Positions 50,586-60,020 of a stretch of DNA of 64,000 nt are shown in pieces. Numbering within the stretch: the stretch's first letter is position 1; each line of letters opens with the position of its first letter. Origin of the DNA: Frateuria defendens (lineage in GTDB: Bacteria; Pseudomonadota; Gammaproteobacteria; Xanthomonadales; Rhodanobacteraceae); NCBI RefSeq assembly GCF_001182895.1, contig NZ_LFQR01000006.1, forward strand, positions 49,101-113,100. Direction: 5' to 3'. The position numbers were made by a program, and so were the translations under genes. Under the pieces are notes generated by a model, which saw only the letters and a program-made list of their open reading frames with translations, searched no databases and was not told the origin of the DNA.

Positions 50586-51614
50586 ATGAACGCCATCACT
50601 TCTCCGCACGATACCCACGACACCATCCGTGCCGTGCAATGGCAGGGCGACCACCTGCGCCTGCTCGACCAGCGCCTGCTCCCGGCCGAGGAGCGCTGGA
50701 TCGACTGCCGCGACGCCGCCGCCGTGACCCAGGCCATCAAGGATCTCGCCGTGCGCGGCGCGCCGGCGATCGGCATCGCCGCCGCCTGGGGCGTGGTGAT
50801 GGCGGCGCAGCAGGGCGCGGCGCTGGAGCCGGTGCTCGCCACCCTGCGCGCGGCGCGTCCCACCGCGGTGAACCTGATGTGGGCGCTGGACCGCATGAAG
50901 GCGCGCATCGCCGCGGGTGCGGACGCCGCGGCGCTGGAACGCGAGGCGCAGGCGATCCAGGACGAGGACCTCGCCGCCAACCGCCACATGGGCGAGCTGG
51001 GCGCCGCGCTGATCGCGCCGGGCTCGGGCGTGATGACCCATTGCAACACCGGCTCGCTCGCCACCGCCGGCTACGGCACCGCGCTGGGCGTGATCCGCGC
51101 CGGCGTCGCCGCCGGGCGCATCGCGCAGGTGTACGCCGGCGAGACGCGGCCGTGGCAGCAGGGCGCGCGGCTGACCATGTACGAACTGGTGCGCGACGGC
51201 ATCCCGGCCCGGCTGATCGCCGACTCGGCCGCCTCGCACCTGATGAAGTCCGGCGCGGTGCAGTGGGTGATCGTGGGCGCCGACCGCATCGCCGCCAACG
51301 GCGATACGGCCAACAAGATCGGCACCTACCAGCTCGCCATCGCCGCGCGCCACCACGGCGTGAAGTTCATGGTCGCGGCGCCGTCTTCCACGGTGGACAT
51401 GGCCACCGCTTCGGGCGAAGACATCGAGATCGAACTGCGCGATCCGAGCGAACTGTTCGCTGTGGCCGGCCGCCGCGTGGTGGTGGAGGGCGCCGAGGCC
51501 TGGAATCCGGTGTTCGACGTGACGCCGGCGGAGCTGATCGACGCCATCGTCACCGAGCGCGGGGTGATCGAGCGGCCGGACGCCCGCTCGATGCAGGCGC
51601 TGTTCGGGGCGTGA
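50586..51614 (+). CDS. mtnA: S-methyl-5-thioribose-1-phosphate isomerase
   Basis: A 342-residue aldose-ketose isomerase of the methionine salvage pathway, acting on the product of methylthioadenosine breakdown. [20 protein letters not shown], the catalytic Cys in [19 protein letters not shown] and the Asp in [20 protein letters not shown] mark the family, related to eIF2B subunits. No other salvage genes are adjacent. The stop overlaps the GTG start of the GtrA-like gene (GTGA). Confidence 0.94.
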   Translation: MNAITSPHDTHDTIRAVQWQGDHLRLLDQRLLPAEERWIDCRDAAAVTQAIKDLAVRGAPAIGIAAAWGVVMAAQQGAALEPVLATLRAARPTAVNLMWALDRMKARIAAGADAAALEREAQAIQDEDLAANRHMGELGAALIAPGSGVMTHCNTGSLATAGYGTALGVIRAGVAAGRIAQVYAGETRPWQQGARLTMYELVRDGIPARLIADSAASHLMKSGAVQWVIVGADRIAANGDTANKIGTYQLAIAARHHGVKFMVAAPSSTVDMATASGEDIEIELRDPSELFAVAGRRVVVEGAEAWNPVFDVTPAELIDAIVTERGVIERPDARSMQALFGA

Positions 51615-52021
51615 AGCTGCGCGAGGAAATCGCGCTGTTCGCCGTCGGCGGCCTGATCGGCCTGGTGATCGACGCCGGCATCGTGCAGGCGCTGGTCAGC
51701 GGCCTGCATTGGAACGCCTACGCCGCGCGCGTGGTGTCGTTCCTCGCCGCCGCCACCGCGACGTGGTGGTGGAATCGCCGGCGCACTTTCCGGCATCGCC
51801 GCAGCGGCCGCTCGCTGGCCGCCGAGTGGCTGCATTGGATGGCGCTGATGAGCGGCGGCGCGGCGGTCAACTACGCCGTCTACGCCGCCTGCCTGCTGCT
51901 CTCTCCGGCCTTGCATCGCTGGCCCGCGGCGGCGGTGGCGGCCGGCTCGGTGGCGGCCGCCGGGGTGAATTTCCTCGGCGCCCGGCTGATGCTTTTCAAG
52001 CGCGCCAAATCATCCGCTTAA
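51611..52021 (+). CDS. GtrA-like four-helix membrane protein
   Basis: A 136-residue protein with four hydrophobic segments (about 7-27, 38-55, 72-96 and 102-125). The motifs [20 protein letters not shown] and [11 protein letters not shown], with the Asn-Arg-Arg-x-Phe pattern, are characteristic of GtrA/DPMS family flippase-like proteins. These are thought to move polyprenyl-linked sugars across the membrane. The start is GTG 51611, overlapping the mtnA stop. It could supply a donor for the membrane glycosyltransferases in the window, but that is inference. Confidence 0.82.
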   Translation: MKLREEIALFAVGGLIGLVIDAGIVQALVSGLHWNAYAARVVSFLAAATATWWWNRRRTFRHRRSGRSLAAEWLHWMALMSGGAAVNYAVYAACLLLSPALHRWPAAAVAAGSVAAAGVNFLGARLMLFKRAKSSA

Positions 52022-52160
52022 CTCATTGATTCAACTAGGCAAATAACGCGACTTTCGAGGCGGCTTGTGCTATGCTTCGAAGGTTGCGTCAGGCCAGCGA
52101 TACGGCGTGCGCCCAAGGCACGTCGCGCTGGCTTTTCTTCGTTATCAGGGAAGCCGATTG

Positions 52161-54773
52161 ATGGCAGAACTCGCCAAAGAAGTCATCCGCGTCAACATCG
52201 AAGACGAGATGCGCCAGAGCTATCTCGATTACGCCATGAGCGTGATCGTGGGCCGTGCGCTTCCCGATGTGCGCGACGGTCTCAAGCCGGTGCATCGCCG
52301 CGTACTGTTCGCGATGAACGAGCTGGGCAACGCCTGGAACAAGGCGTACAAGAAGTCGGCCCGCGTGGTCGGCGACGTGATCGGTAAATACCACCCGCAC
52401 GGCGACGCCTCGGTCTACGACGCCATCGTGCGCATGGCGCAGCCGTTCTCGCTGCGCTACATGCTGGTGGACGGCCAGGGCAACTTCGGTTCGGTGGACG
52501 GCGACAACGCCGCGGCCATGCGCTACACCGAGGTGCGCATGTCGCGCCTCACCCATGAGCTCTTGGCCGACATCGACAAGGACACCGTCGACTTCGGCCC
52601 CAACTACGACGAGAGCGAGCAGGAGCCGCTGGTCCTGCCGACCCGCGTGCCGAACCTGCTCATCAACGGCTCGGCCGGCATCGCGGTGGGCATGGCCACC
52701 AACGTGCCGCCGCACAATCTCACCGAGGTGGTGAACGCCACCATCGCGCTGATCGACGAGCCCTCGCTCGACATCGACGGGCTGATGGCCTACGTGCCGG
52801 GCCCGGATTTCCCCACCGCCGGCATCATCAACGGCTCCTCCGGCATCGTCGAGGCCTACCGCACCGGCCGCGGACGCATCCTGGTGCGCGCCAAGGCCGA
52901 GATCGAGACCGAGTCGAACGGCCGCGAGACCATCATCGTCACCGAGCTGCCGTACCAGGTGAACAAGGCGCGGCTGATCGAGAAGATCGCCGAGCTGGTG
53001 AAGGAGAAGAAGGTCGAGGGCATCAGCGAGCTGCGCGACGAGTCCGACAAGGACGGCATGCGCGTGGTGATCGAGATCCGCCGCGACGCGATGGCGGACG
53101 TGGTGCTCAACAACCTGTTCCAGCAGACCCAGCTGCAGGTCACCTTCGGCATCAACATGGTGGCGCTGCTGGACGGCCAGCCGCGGCTCCTGAACCTCAA
53201 GGATATCCTCGAGGCCTTCATCCGCCACCGCCGCGAGGTGGTGACCCGCCGCACCATCTTCGAGTTGCGCAAGGCGCGCGCCCGCGCGCATATCCTCGAG
53301 GGCCTCACCGTCGCGCTGGCGAACATCGACGAGATGATCGAGCTGATCCGCAGCTCGGCCTCGCCGGCCGAGGCGCGCGAGCGCATGCTGGCCCGCAAGT
53401 GGCAGCCGGGCATGGTGAGCGCGCTGCTCTCCGCCGCCGGCGCCGAAGCCTCACGGCCGGAGGAGATGGACCCGCGCGACGGCCTCAAGGCCGACGGCTA
53501 CCAGCTCTCCGACGTGCAGGCGCAGGAAATCCTGGCCATGCGCCTGCACCGCCTCACCGGGCTGGAGCAGGAGAAGCTCTCCGACGAATACCGCCAGATC
53601 CTCGAAACCATCCGCGGCCTGATCGCGATCCTGGAAGACCCCGACAAGCTGCTGGCGGTGATCCGCGAGGAGCTGGAGGCGATCCGCGCCGAGTACGGCG
53701 ACGCGCGCCGCACCGAGATCCAGCATTCGCTCACCGATCTGGACGTGCTCGACCTGATCGCGCCCGAGGACGTGGTGGTGACGCTCTCGCACACCGGCTA
53801 CGTGAAGCGCCAGCCGGCCAGCACCTACCGCGCGCAGAAGCGCGGCGGCAGGGGCCGTTCGGCCTCCGCGCTGAAGGACGAGGATTTCGTCGAGCAGCTG
53901 TGGGTGGTGAACACCCACGACACCCTGCTCACCTTCACCAGCACCGGCCGCGTGTACTGGCTCAAGGTCTACCAGATGCCGGAGGCCGGCCCCAACGCGC
54001 GCGGCAAGCCGATGGTGAACCTGCTGCCGCTGGGCGAGGGCGAGAAGGTGCAGGCGGTGCTGCCGGTGCGCGAGTACAGCGAGGACCGCTTCGTGTTCTT
54101 CGCCACCCGCCAGGGCACGGTGAAGAAGACGCCGTTGACCGAGTTCGCCTTCCAGCTGCAGAAGGGCAAGATCGCGATCAACCTCGACGAGGGCGATGCG
54201 CTGATCGGCGTGGCGCTCACCGACGGCAACAGCGACGTGCAGCTGTTCGCCTCCAACGGCAAGGCGGTGCGCTTCGACGAGAGCGAGGTGCGCTCGATGG
54301 GCCGCACCGCCACCGGCGTGCGCGGCATGAAGCTGGCGGACGAGGCCGAGGTGGTGTCGCTGATCGTGGCCGCGGGCGAGGGCGATATCCTCACCGCCAC
54401 CGAGCGTGGCTACGGCAAGCGCACCAGGCTGGAGGAGTTCCCCAAGAAGGGCCGCGGCACGCAGGGCGTGATCGGCATCCAGTGCTCCGAGCGCAACGGC
54501 AGGCTGGTCGCCGCGGTGCAGGTCACCGAGGCGCACGAGCTGATGCTGATCTCCGACCAGGGCACCCTGGTGCGCACCCGCGTGGCGGGGGTCTCGCAGA
54601 CCAGCCGCAACACCCAGGGCGTGACCCTGATCAAGTTGCCGGCCAGCGAGTCGCTGGTCAGCGTGGTGCGGCTGGATGCAGAGGAGGAGAACGGCGAGGA
54701 AGCCGAGGCCGCGGGCCTCGACGACCAGCCGCCGGGCGACGGCGCGCCGGCGCAGGCGCCTGACGAAGGCTGA
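52161..54773 (+). CDS. gyrA: DNA gyrase subunit A
   Basis: An 870-residue type II topoisomerase subunit that breaks and rejoins DNA while GyrB hydrolyses ATP. The catalytic Tyr lies in [13 protein letters not shown]. The quinolone-resistance-determining region reads [17 protein letters not shown], so position 83 is Ala and 84 is Ser in E. coli numbering, with Asp87 kept. The C-terminal beta-pinwheel has the GyrA box region [20 protein letters not shown]. The acidic tail after residue 835 is normal. ATG 52161 was chosen by homology ([20 protein letters not shown]). A strong terminator follows. Confidence 0.97.
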   Translation: MAELAKEVIRVNIEDEMRQSYLDYAMSVIVGRALPDVRDGLKPVHRRVLFAMNELGNAWNKAYKKSARVVGDVIGKYHPHGDASVYDAIVRMAQPFSLRYMLVDGQGNFGSVDGDNAAAMRYTEVRMSRLTHELLADIDKDTVDFGPNYDESEQEPLVLPTRVPNLLINGSAGIAVGMATNVPPHNLTEVVNATIALIDEPSLDIDGLMAYVPGPDFPTAGIINGSSGIVEAYRTGRGRILVRAKAEIETESNGRETIIVTELPYQVNKARLIEKIAELVKEKKVEGISELRDESDKDGMRVVIEIRRDAMADVVLNNLFQQTQLQVTFGINMVALLDGQPRLLNLKDILEAFIRHRREVVTRRTIFELRKARARAHILEGLTVALANIDEMIELIRSSASPAEARERMLARKWQPGMVSALLSAAGAEASRPEEMDPRDGLKADGYQLSDVQAQEILAMRLHRLTGLEQEKLSDEYRQILETIRGLIAILEDPDKLLAVIREELEAIRAEYGDARRTEIQHSLTDLDVLDLIAPEDVVVTLSHTGYVKRQPASTYRAQKRGGRGRSASALKDEDFVEQLWVVNTHDTLLTFTSTGRVYWLKVYQMPEAGPNARGKPMVNLLPLGEGEKVQAVLPVREYSEDRFVFFATRQGTVKKTPLTEFAFQLQKGKIAINLDEGDALIGVALTDGNSDVQLFASNGKAVRFDESEVRSMGRTATGVRGMKLADEAEVVSLIVAAGEGDILTATERGYGKRTRLEEFPKKGRGTQGVIGIQCSERNGRLVAAVQVTEAHELMLISDQGTLVRTRVAGVSQTSRNTQGVTLIKLPASESLVSVVRLDAEEENGEEAEAAGLDDQPPGDGAPAQAPDEG

Positions 54774-54801
54774 GTCCGCCTTCATCGGCAAGGACGAGAA
54801 G

Positions 54802-54829
54802 AGCCCGGCGCAAGCCGGGCTTTTCTTTT
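54802..54829 (+). terminator. Terminator after gyrA
   Basis: An 8-bp stem AGCCCGGC/GCCGGGCT with a GCAA tetraloop is followed by TTTCTTTT. It begins 28 bp after the gyrA stop. Confidence 0.9.
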
Positions 54830-54874
54830 GGACTAGGCGGCGGGGCGGGCACCTGTCCTTTGACCGATGGAGAA

Positions 54875-54935
54875 CGTCTCCGCACGGGACTATCGTGCCT
54901 GCGCGCATATGCCTGTATGCGTACTTGCGGAGACG
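54875..54935 (+). promoter_or_regulatory. Structured leader-like element, three-way-junction pattern
   Basis: An outer pair CGTCTCC/GGAGACG (54875-54881 with 54929-54935) encloses two inner hairpins: GCACG-GGACTAT-CGTGC (54882-54898) and CGCATA-TGCCTG-TATGCG (54904-54921). It lies 72 bp before the secreted-protein gene. It matches no riboswitch class I recognise; it may be a cis-acting RNA or chance. Confidence 0.35.
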
Positions 54936-55007
54936 CTCGTCGGCGTGGCCGATCACAGCGCCTGACAGGGGGACGCGGCCACCTAGCAAACGAACGGGAG
55001 ACCGGTT

Positions 55008-56864
55008 ATGAGGACTCGATGGCTCATCGCGGCGGCAACCGCGGCGTTCGCCATGTGCGCCACGGCGACGCCCCAAACGACGCTCACGCTGCAGAAAGGC
55101 GGCACCACCGTGCCGAAGACCACGCCCCTCGGGGGCGCGCCGCTGACCAGCCTCGAGCTGGACCCCGCGACGACGGCCGGGGACTCCGATTCCGGCGAAG
55201 GCGGCGAACTGGGGCCCCCGCCCCTGGTGAACCGCACTGTCGCCCATGGCCGCTTCGGCAGCAACGTCATGGGCAACGCCGGGCGCGCCAAGGCGAACCC
55301 CGAACTGCTCGGCGGTTTCGACGGGCTCAATTTCCACGACCAGCGCTACGCCAACAACGGCAACCAGTTCTCGGTGGAGCCGCCCGACCAGGGCCTGTGC
55401 GTCGGCAACGGGTTCGTCATGGAGAGCGTCAACGACGTCCTGGCGATCTACGACACGGCCGGCCACAAGCTCGTCGGGCCCGTGGACCTCAACACGTTCT
55501 ACGGCTACCCGGCCGCGATCAATCGCAGCACCGGCGCGTACGGGCCTTTCATCACCGACCCGTCCTGCTACTACGACGCGGGCACCCGGCGCTGGTTCCA
55601 GGTCGTGTTGACGCTGGACCGGGTGGGCACCACCTCGGCCCTCGCCGGCCCCAACCACCTGGACATCGCGGTCAGCCAGACCGCCGACCCCACGGGCGCG
55701 TGGAACATCTACCACCTGCCGGTGCAGAACAACGGCACGCAGGGCACGCCGGATCACGGCTGCGAGGATGGCTTCTGCCTGGGCGACTACCCGCACATCG
55801 GCGCCGACGCCAATGCGTTCTTCATCACCACCAACGAGTTCTCGCTGTTCGGCCCGGGCTTCTACGGCGCGCAGATCTACGCCATCTCCAAGCGGGCGCT
55901 GGCCGCGGGCGCGGCATCGCCGAACGTGGTGCTGTTCAACGGCGGCGATCCGAGCGTGCCGGCACCGGCGTTCACGGTGTGGCCGGCCATTTCCTCCGGC
56001 GGGCAGTATGCCGGCGTGCAGGGCGGAACCGAGTTCCTGCTGAGCTCGGATGCCGTGTTCTATGACTCGGGCCGCTCGAACACGCTGTGGCTGTGGGCGG
56101 TATCGAACACGCGGGCCATCGACACGGCGCCGCTGTCGCTGAAGCTCAAGGTCTCGCCGCTGACGGTGCGCGAATATGCCGTGCCGACCAGCCTGGCCCA
56201 GCAGAAGCCGGGCAGCGCGCCGCTGCGCGACTGTTTCGCCACGCCCGGCTGCGCGCCGACCTATCTCGGCTACCCCACCATCGTCTATCCGACGCCGCGT
56301 CCGATGGCCGTGAACGACTCGCGCATGCAGCAGGTGAGCTACGCCAACGGCAAGCTCTGGGGCACGCTGGATACCGATGTGGTGCTGGCCGACGGCAGCC
56401 ACGGCTCGGGCATCAACTATTTCGTGATCGACCCGCTGGTCCGCGGCGTTTTCGCCAACGGCACGCTGGCTTTGCCTGATGCCAACCTGACCTACGGCGC
56501 GGCGGCCGTCACGCAGAGCGGGCGCGGCGTCATCGCATTCACCGTAGTGGGCCCCAACGACCATCCGAGCGCGGGCTACGCGGGGCTGGACGCGAAGCTC
56601 GGCGCCGGCAGCGTGCATATCGCCGCCGCGGGCGCGGGCCCCTGGGACGGCTTTACCGGCATACCGTATCTGGGCGGCGACCGGCCGCGCTGGGGCGACT
56701 ACGGCGCGGCGGCGGCCGACGGCAACACGATCTGGACCGCCTCGGAGTATATCGCCCAGACGTGCACGCTGGCCGAATACCTCAGTCCTCCGCTGTTCCA
56801 GTGCGGGGGCACGCGCGCGGCGCTGGGCAATTGGGCGACCCGCATCTCGAGCATTCGTCCTTGA
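55008..56864 (+). CDS. Large secreted protein of unknown function
   Basis: A 618-residue protein with an N-terminal signal peptide (MRTRWLIAAATAAFAMCATA). A low-complexity Thr/Gly/Pro region follows to about residue 75. The remainder is rich in Gly, Asn, Trp and Tyr with repeating beta-strand-like segments (FQVVLTLDRVGTTSALAGPN, GDYPHIGADANAFFITTNEF, WLWAVSNTRAIDTAPLSLKL), suggesting a beta-propeller such as those of sialidase-like folds. Cys pairs (CEDGFC, CFATPGCAP) may form disulfides. No catalytic motif is recognised. It stands alone, with a terminator behind it, and its leader contains a structured element. GGAG precedes the ATG. Confidence 0.7.
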   Translation: MRTRWLIAAATAAFAMCATATPQTTLTLQKGGTTVPKTTPLGGAPLTSLELDPATTAGDSDSGEGGELGPPPLVNRTVAHGRFGSNVMGNAGRAKANPELLGGFDGLNFHDQRYANNGNQFSVEPPDQGLCVGNGFVMESVNDVLAIYDTAGHKLVGPVDLNTFYGYPAAINRSTGAYGPFITDPSCYYDAGTRRWFQVVLTLDRVGTTSALAGPNHLDIAVSQTADPTGAWNIYHLPVQNNGTQGTPDHGCEDGFCLGDYPHIGADANAFFITTNEFSLFGPGFYGAQIYAISKRALAAGAASPNVVLFNGGDPSVPAPAFTVWPAISSGGQYAGVQGGTEFLLSSDAVFYDSGRSNTLWLWAVSNTRAIDTAPLSLKLKVSPLTVREYAVPTSLAQQKPGSAPLRDCFATPGCAPTYLGYPTIVYPTPRPMAVNDSRMQQVSYANGKLWGTLDTDVVLADGSHGSGINYFVIDPLVRGVFANGTLALPDANLTYGAAAVTQSGRGVIAFTVVGPNDHPSAGYAGLDAKLGAGSVHIAAAGAGPWDGFTGIPYLGGDRPRWGDYGAAAADGNTIWTASEYIAQTCTLAEYLSPPLFQCGGTRAALGNWATRISSIRP

Positions 56865-56886
56865 GCGTTGGGCGGCGTGCGTGACG

Positions 56887-56926
56887 ACGGGCGCGATGGC
56901 GCATGGCCATCGCGCCCGTTTCGTTT
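56887..56926 (+). terminator. Terminator after the secreted-protein gene
   Basis: A perfect 14-bp stem with arms ACGGGCGCGATGGC and GCCATCGCGCCCGT around GCATG is followed by TTCGTTTC. It lies 22 bp after the stop. Confidence 0.75.
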
Positions 56927-57050
56927 CGGGAGCGGGCTTGCCGTTCCCCGCTATGGCCGGGTGGGCTGGTCGAGCTTGCTAGCGAAGTTGCCAGGGAAGA
57001 AGCCAAGAAGCCCGGACTAGGCATAGGGCGGCGGACGCGAGGGGCCAAGC

Positions 57051-57536
57051 CTAGGCGGCGCCGACCGCCTCCAGCATGGCCTCGGCGCTCGATACGCGGA
57101 ATTCGCCCGGCGCCTCCACGTGCAGCTGGCGCAGCACGCCGTCCTCGGCATAGAGCGCGGCGCGGCGCGACCGCACGCCCATGCTGCCCTCGAACGCCAG
57201 GCCCAGCGCGCGGGTGAAGGCGGCGTCGCCGTCGGCGAGCATGAGCAGGCCGGGCGGCACGTGCTGCGCGGCGGCCCAGGCTTTCATCACGTAGGCGTCA
57301 TTCACCGCGAGGCAGAACACGTCGAGGCCGCGGGCGCGGAAGGCGTTGAACTTCGCCACGTAGCCGGGCAGATGGCGCTCCGAGCAGGTCGGCGTGAACG
57401 CGCCGGGTACCGCGAACAGCACCACCTTGCGGCCGCCGAACAGCTCGACGGTGCGCTGGCGCCGCACGTCCGGGACGGCGCCGTCGATGACCGCCAGCTC
57501 GGCGTCGGGCAGTACTCGTCCGATCTGGATGGTCAC
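57051..57536 (-). CDS. Thioredoxin-fold peroxiredoxin, Prx5/AhpE-like type
   Basis: A 161-residue peroxiredoxin. The peroxidatic Cys51 lies in PGAFTPTCSERHLPGY, the signature of the Prx5 group. FCLAVNDAYVMKAWAAAQHV and ALGLAFEGSMGVRSRRAAL are further family blocks. It reduces peroxides in the cytoplasm; the reductant (thioredoxin or glutaredoxin) is not evident. The start is GTG 57536, preceded by AAGGATCG at good spacing; an upstream in-frame extension is not coding. It is divergent from hsp20, a stress-gene neighbourhood. Confidence 0.9.
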   Translation of the reverse strand: MTIQIGRVLPDAELAVIDGAVPDVRRQRTVELFGGRKVVLFAVPGAFTPTCSERHLPGYVAKFNAFRARGLDVFCLAVNDAYVMKAWAAAQHVPPGLLMLADGDAAFTRALGLAFEGSMGVRSRRAALYAEDGVLRQLHVEAPGEFRVSSAEAMLEAVGAA

Positions 57537-57599
57537 GGCGGCGATCCTTAAGCGAGGGCAACGGCGAGCATGCCACAGCGAGCCGGCACGCGCCGCCGG

Positions 57600-57628
57600 C
57601 TTGAACTGCGGCCGCCCGCACCTACTTA
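57600..57628 (+). promoter_or_regulatory. Candidate sigma-32 promoter of hsp20
   Basis: CTTGAA (57600-57605) matches the heat-shock -35 exactly. After 14 bp, ACCTACTTA (57620-57628) matches CCCCATTTA at six of nine positions. The hsp20 ATG is 47 bp downstream. Confidence 0.5.
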
Positions 57629-57674
57629 GTTCATCAAGCGGCAGCGAGCCGCAAACCCATCGAGGAAACCAGCC

Positions 57675-58127
57675 ATGAGTGCCAACCGCAACCTGATGTG
57701 GAATGCCGCCGGCGCGCTGCCGCAGGAAGTGCGCCACGTGTTCGACCGCTTCTTCCAGCAGGAGGAGAGCGACAGTTCCAACGTGGTCACCAGCCAGTGG
57801 GCACCGCGCGTGGACATCAAGGAGGAGGACCAGCGCTTCGTGATCTTCGCCGACATCCCCGGCGTGGACCCGGCCAACATCGAAGTGAGCATGGAGAAGG
57901 GCATTCTCACCATCAAGGGCGAGCGCACGGTGGAGAGCGGCGAGCAGAGCGGCCGCTACACGCGCCTGGAGCGCGCGCACGGCAGCTTCCACCGCCGCTT
58001 CGCGCTGCCGGACAGCGCCGACGCCGAGGGCATCACCGCCACCGGCCGGCACGGCGTGCTGGAGATCGCCATTCCGAAGAAGGCGCAGACCACGCCTCGC
58101 CGCATCACCATCAACGCGGTCAACTGA
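57675..58127 (+). CDS. Hsp20/alpha-crystallin small heat-shock protein
   Basis: A 150-residue holdase chaperone. The alpha-crystallin domain spans about residues 42-140. It includes WAPRVDIKEEDQRFVIFADI and MEKGILTIKGERTVESGEQS, ending in the A-x-x-x-(n)-G-V-L motif HGVLEIAIPKK. The N-terminal arm (VRHVFDRFFQQ) is typical. It prevents aggregation of unfolded proteins. GAGGA precedes the ATG. A sigma-32-like promoter lies upstream and the CbpA-type co-chaperone gene lies 89 bp downstream. Confidence 0.94.
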   Translation: MSANRNLMWNAAGALPQEVRHVFDRFFQQEESDSSNVVTSQWAPRVDIKEEDQRFVIFADIPGVDPANIEVSMEKGILTIKGERTVESGEQSGRYTRLERAHGSFHRRFALPDSADAEGITATGRHGVLEIAIPKKAQTTPRRITINAVN

Positions 58128-58148
58128 CCGCGGCCTGCGGTGTTGCGG

Positions 58149-58188
58149 GGACGGCCCGCGGCGGACGATGATCCGCCGCGGGCCGTCC
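58149..58188 (+). terminator. Long perfect hairpin between hsp20 and cbpA
   Basis: A 17-bp perfect stem (arms 58149-58165 and 58172-58188, core GGCCCGCGGCGGA) with a 6-nt loop. There is no T-tract, so it may be an mRNA-stabilising or rho-independent-like element. Confidence 0.5.
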
Positions 58189-58216
58189 GTATGAGGCGAG
58201 CACGTAGGGAGCGGCA

Positions 58217-59110
58217 GTGGAGTTCAAAGACTATTACGACATCCTGGGCGTGAAGCCCGACGCCAGCGAAGCCGAGATCAAGGCGGCCTACCGCAAGCTG
58301 GCGCGCAAGTACCACCCGGACAAGAACAAGGAGCCGGGTGCGGAGGAGCATTTCAAGGCCGTGAACGAGGCCAACGAAGTGCTGCGCGACAAGGAGAAGC
58401 GCGCCGCCTACGACGAGCTGCGCGCCGGCGGCTACCGCGGCGGCGAGCAGTTCCGCCCGCCGCCGGGCTTCGGCCAGGGCTTCGATTTCGGCGAGGGCGC
58501 CGGCGGCGACTTCAGCGACTTCTTCGAGAGCCTGTTCGGCGGCCGCGCCGCCGGCCCGCGCGGCCAGCCGCGCGCGCGCCGCGGGCGCGACGTGCAGGCG
58601 CAGGTGCAGATCGACCTGCAGACGGCCTACGACGGCGGCCGCACGCGCCTGAGCCTGGTCGACGGCAGCGGCCACGAGCGGGTGCTGGAAGTGAAGATCC
58701 CGGCCGGCATCCAGCCGGGGCAGGTGATCCGCCTGGCCGGCCAGGGCCAGGCGGGCGCCGCCGGCGGGCCGAGCGGCGACCTGCTGCTCGAAGTGGGTAT
58801 CCGCGACGATGCGCGTTTCAGGCTGGACGGCCGCAACGTGCTGCACGTGCTGCCGGTCGCGCCGTGGGAGGCGGCCCTGGGCGCGACTGTGCCGGTGCCG
58901 ACCCTGGCCGGCACGGTCGACCTGCGCGTACCGGCCGGCTCGCAGTCGGGCCGCAAGCTGCGCCTGAAGGGGCGCGGCATGCCCGGGCCGCAGCCGGGCG
59001 ACCAGCTGGTGGAACTGTCCATCCGCACGCCCGCCGCGGCGGACGACAAGCAGCGCGCCGCCTACGAGGCGCTGCATGCCAGTTTCGCGGACTACGACCC
59101 GCGGCATTGA
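58217..59110 (+). CDS. cbpA: DnaJ-class co-chaperone, CbpA type
   Basis: A 297-residue class II J-domain protein. The J domain (residues 1-70) holds the HPD motif in [13 protein letters not shown] Gly/Phe-rich linker ([20 protein letters not shown]) follows, then two C-terminal beta-barrel substrate domains; the Cys-rich zinc finger of DnaJ is absent. It stimulates DnaK ATP hydrolysis. The start is GTG 58217, with GGGAGCGG upstream. It neighbours hsp20 and peroxiredoxin genes. No cbpM partner gene is seen; the next small gene is on the other strand. Confidence 0.92.
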   Translation: MEFKDYYDILGVKPDASEAEIKAAYRKLARKYHPDKNKEPGAEEHFKAVNEANEVLRDKEKRAAYDELRAGGYRGGEQFRPPPGFGQGFDFGEGAGGDFSDFFESLFGGRAAGPRGQPRARRGRDVQAQVQIDLQTAYDGGRTRLSLVDGSGHERVLEVKIPAGIQPGQVIRLAGQGQAGAAGGPSGDLLLEVGIRDDARFRLDGRNVLHVLPVAPWEAALGATVPVPTLAGTVDLRVPAGSQSGRKLRLKGRGMPGPQPGDQLVELSIRTPAAADDKQRAAYEALHASFADYDPRH

Positions 59111-59140
59111 CCGCGGTATCGACCTGACCGGCGGCCGCTG

Positions 59141-59197
59141 CGCCGTCGTTGCCGTTGCTGCCGGCGGGGGCTGCCGGCCATGACGGCGCGGTCTTTT
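59141..59197 (+). terminator. Terminator-like region after cbpA
   Basis: CGCCGTC near 59141 can pair with GACGGCG near 59182, enclosing an inner CCGGC/GCCGG hairpin, and is followed by TTTTT at 59193-59197. The fold is imperfect, so the call is tentative. It sits between convergent genes. Confidence 0.45.
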
Positions 59198-59267
59198 TGG
59201 TCGCGGGGCGCGCGAAGCATTTTCGCGTTCCGGCAAAGTTTGCAGGCGACGTGGTGCCCCGCGCCGC

Positions 59268-59486
59268 TCAGCGCGGCGGCCGCATCGCGGCCTCGCTGCC
59301 CTGCTGGTAGTGCCGGAACGCCTGGCGCAGGCCGATGAGCACTTCGGCCGCCGTCTCGAACAAGGCCTGGGCCTTGGGCTCGTCCACTTGCCCGATGTCC
59401 TCGCGCAGATGGGTCACGAGGGCGTCGAGCTGGCCGCCGATGCGCTTGGCGTGGAACCGCGGGTCGCGGTTGGGAACGGAAGACAT
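59268..59486 (-). CDS. Small conserved-looking hypothetical protein
   Basis: A 72-residue protein (MSSVPNRDPRFHAKRIGGQL...) not assigned to a family. The body is helical, with Leu/Ala/Glu-rich stretches (LDALVTHLREDIGQVDEPKA, LFETAAEVLIGLRQAFRHY), and there is no membrane segment or Cys. It lies 70 bp downstream of the pilH-like gene on the same strand and might be co-transcribed. The ribosome-binding site is weak. Plausible but not certain to be expressed. Confidence 0.5.
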   Translation of the reverse strand: MSSVPNRDPRFHAKRIGGQLDALVTHLREDIGQVDEPKAQALFETAAEVLIGLRQAFRHYQQGSEAAMRPPR

Positions 59487-59556
59487 GGCGGGGCCTCGCG
59501 CAGGAGTGGTTCCTGCAGGCGAGCATGGCGCGTGCCAGCGCCTTCCGCCGGCGGGC

Positions 59557-59925
59557 TCACTGGCCCGGCAGGAATTCCTGCAGCGTGCGGACCAGCTCGT
59601 CTTCCTTCACCGGCTTGGTCACGTAGGCCTTGGCGCCCTGGCGCATGCCCCAGACCTTGTCGGTCTCCTGGTCCTTGGTGGTCACCAGCACCACCGGGAT
59701 GTGCGCGGTGTCCGGGTCCTTGCTGATCGTGCGGGTGGCCTGGAAGCCGTTGAGGTTCGGCATTACCACGTCCATGAGGATCAGGTCGGGGCGCTCGCGT
59801 TTGGCCGCCTCGACACCGGCCGCGCCGTCTTCGGCGGTCAGCGCCTCATGCCCGAGCTTCTCGACGATGCGCTTGAGACCCAGGAGCTGGGACGGTGAAT
59901 CGTCGACGATCAGGATGCGTGCCAT
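59557..59925 (-). CDS. pilH: PilH-like twitching-motility response regulator
   Basis: A 122-residue stand-alone CheY-fold receiver. The acidic pocket is VDDS (7-10), the phospho-acceptor is Asp52 in LILMDVVMPNLNGFQATR, the switch Thr is in VVLVTTKDQETDKVWG and the Lys in AYVTKPVKEDEL. The sequence style matches PilH of the Chp/Pil chemosensory system controlling type IV pili in pseudomonads and xanthomonads. The start ATG 59925 gives the usual MARILIVDDS; a longer frame upstream is not coding. The pilG/pilI/pilJ/chpA genes are not in the window, so the paralogue assignment is tentative. Confidence 0.8.
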   Translation of the reverse strand: MARILIVDDSPSQLLGLKRIVEKLGHEALTAEDGAAGVEAAKRERPDLILMDVVMPNLNGFQATRTISKDPDTAHIPVVLVTTKDQETDKVWGMRQGAKAYVTKPVKEDELVRTLQEFLPGQ

Positions 59926-60020
59926 GACAGAGGTGGTTCCTTGAAGGTATTCAGCCGCGATTCTATGTCGCCGGGGAGGGGCTTCCAAGCGCGGCCCATG
60001 GGGAGATCATCAACAGGCTC

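Noticed and set aside
53451..56618. Long minus-strand open frame across gyrA and the secreted-protein gene
   Set aside because: It crosses two plus-strand genes and the terminator between them; the product is low-complexity and typical of GC-driven false frames.
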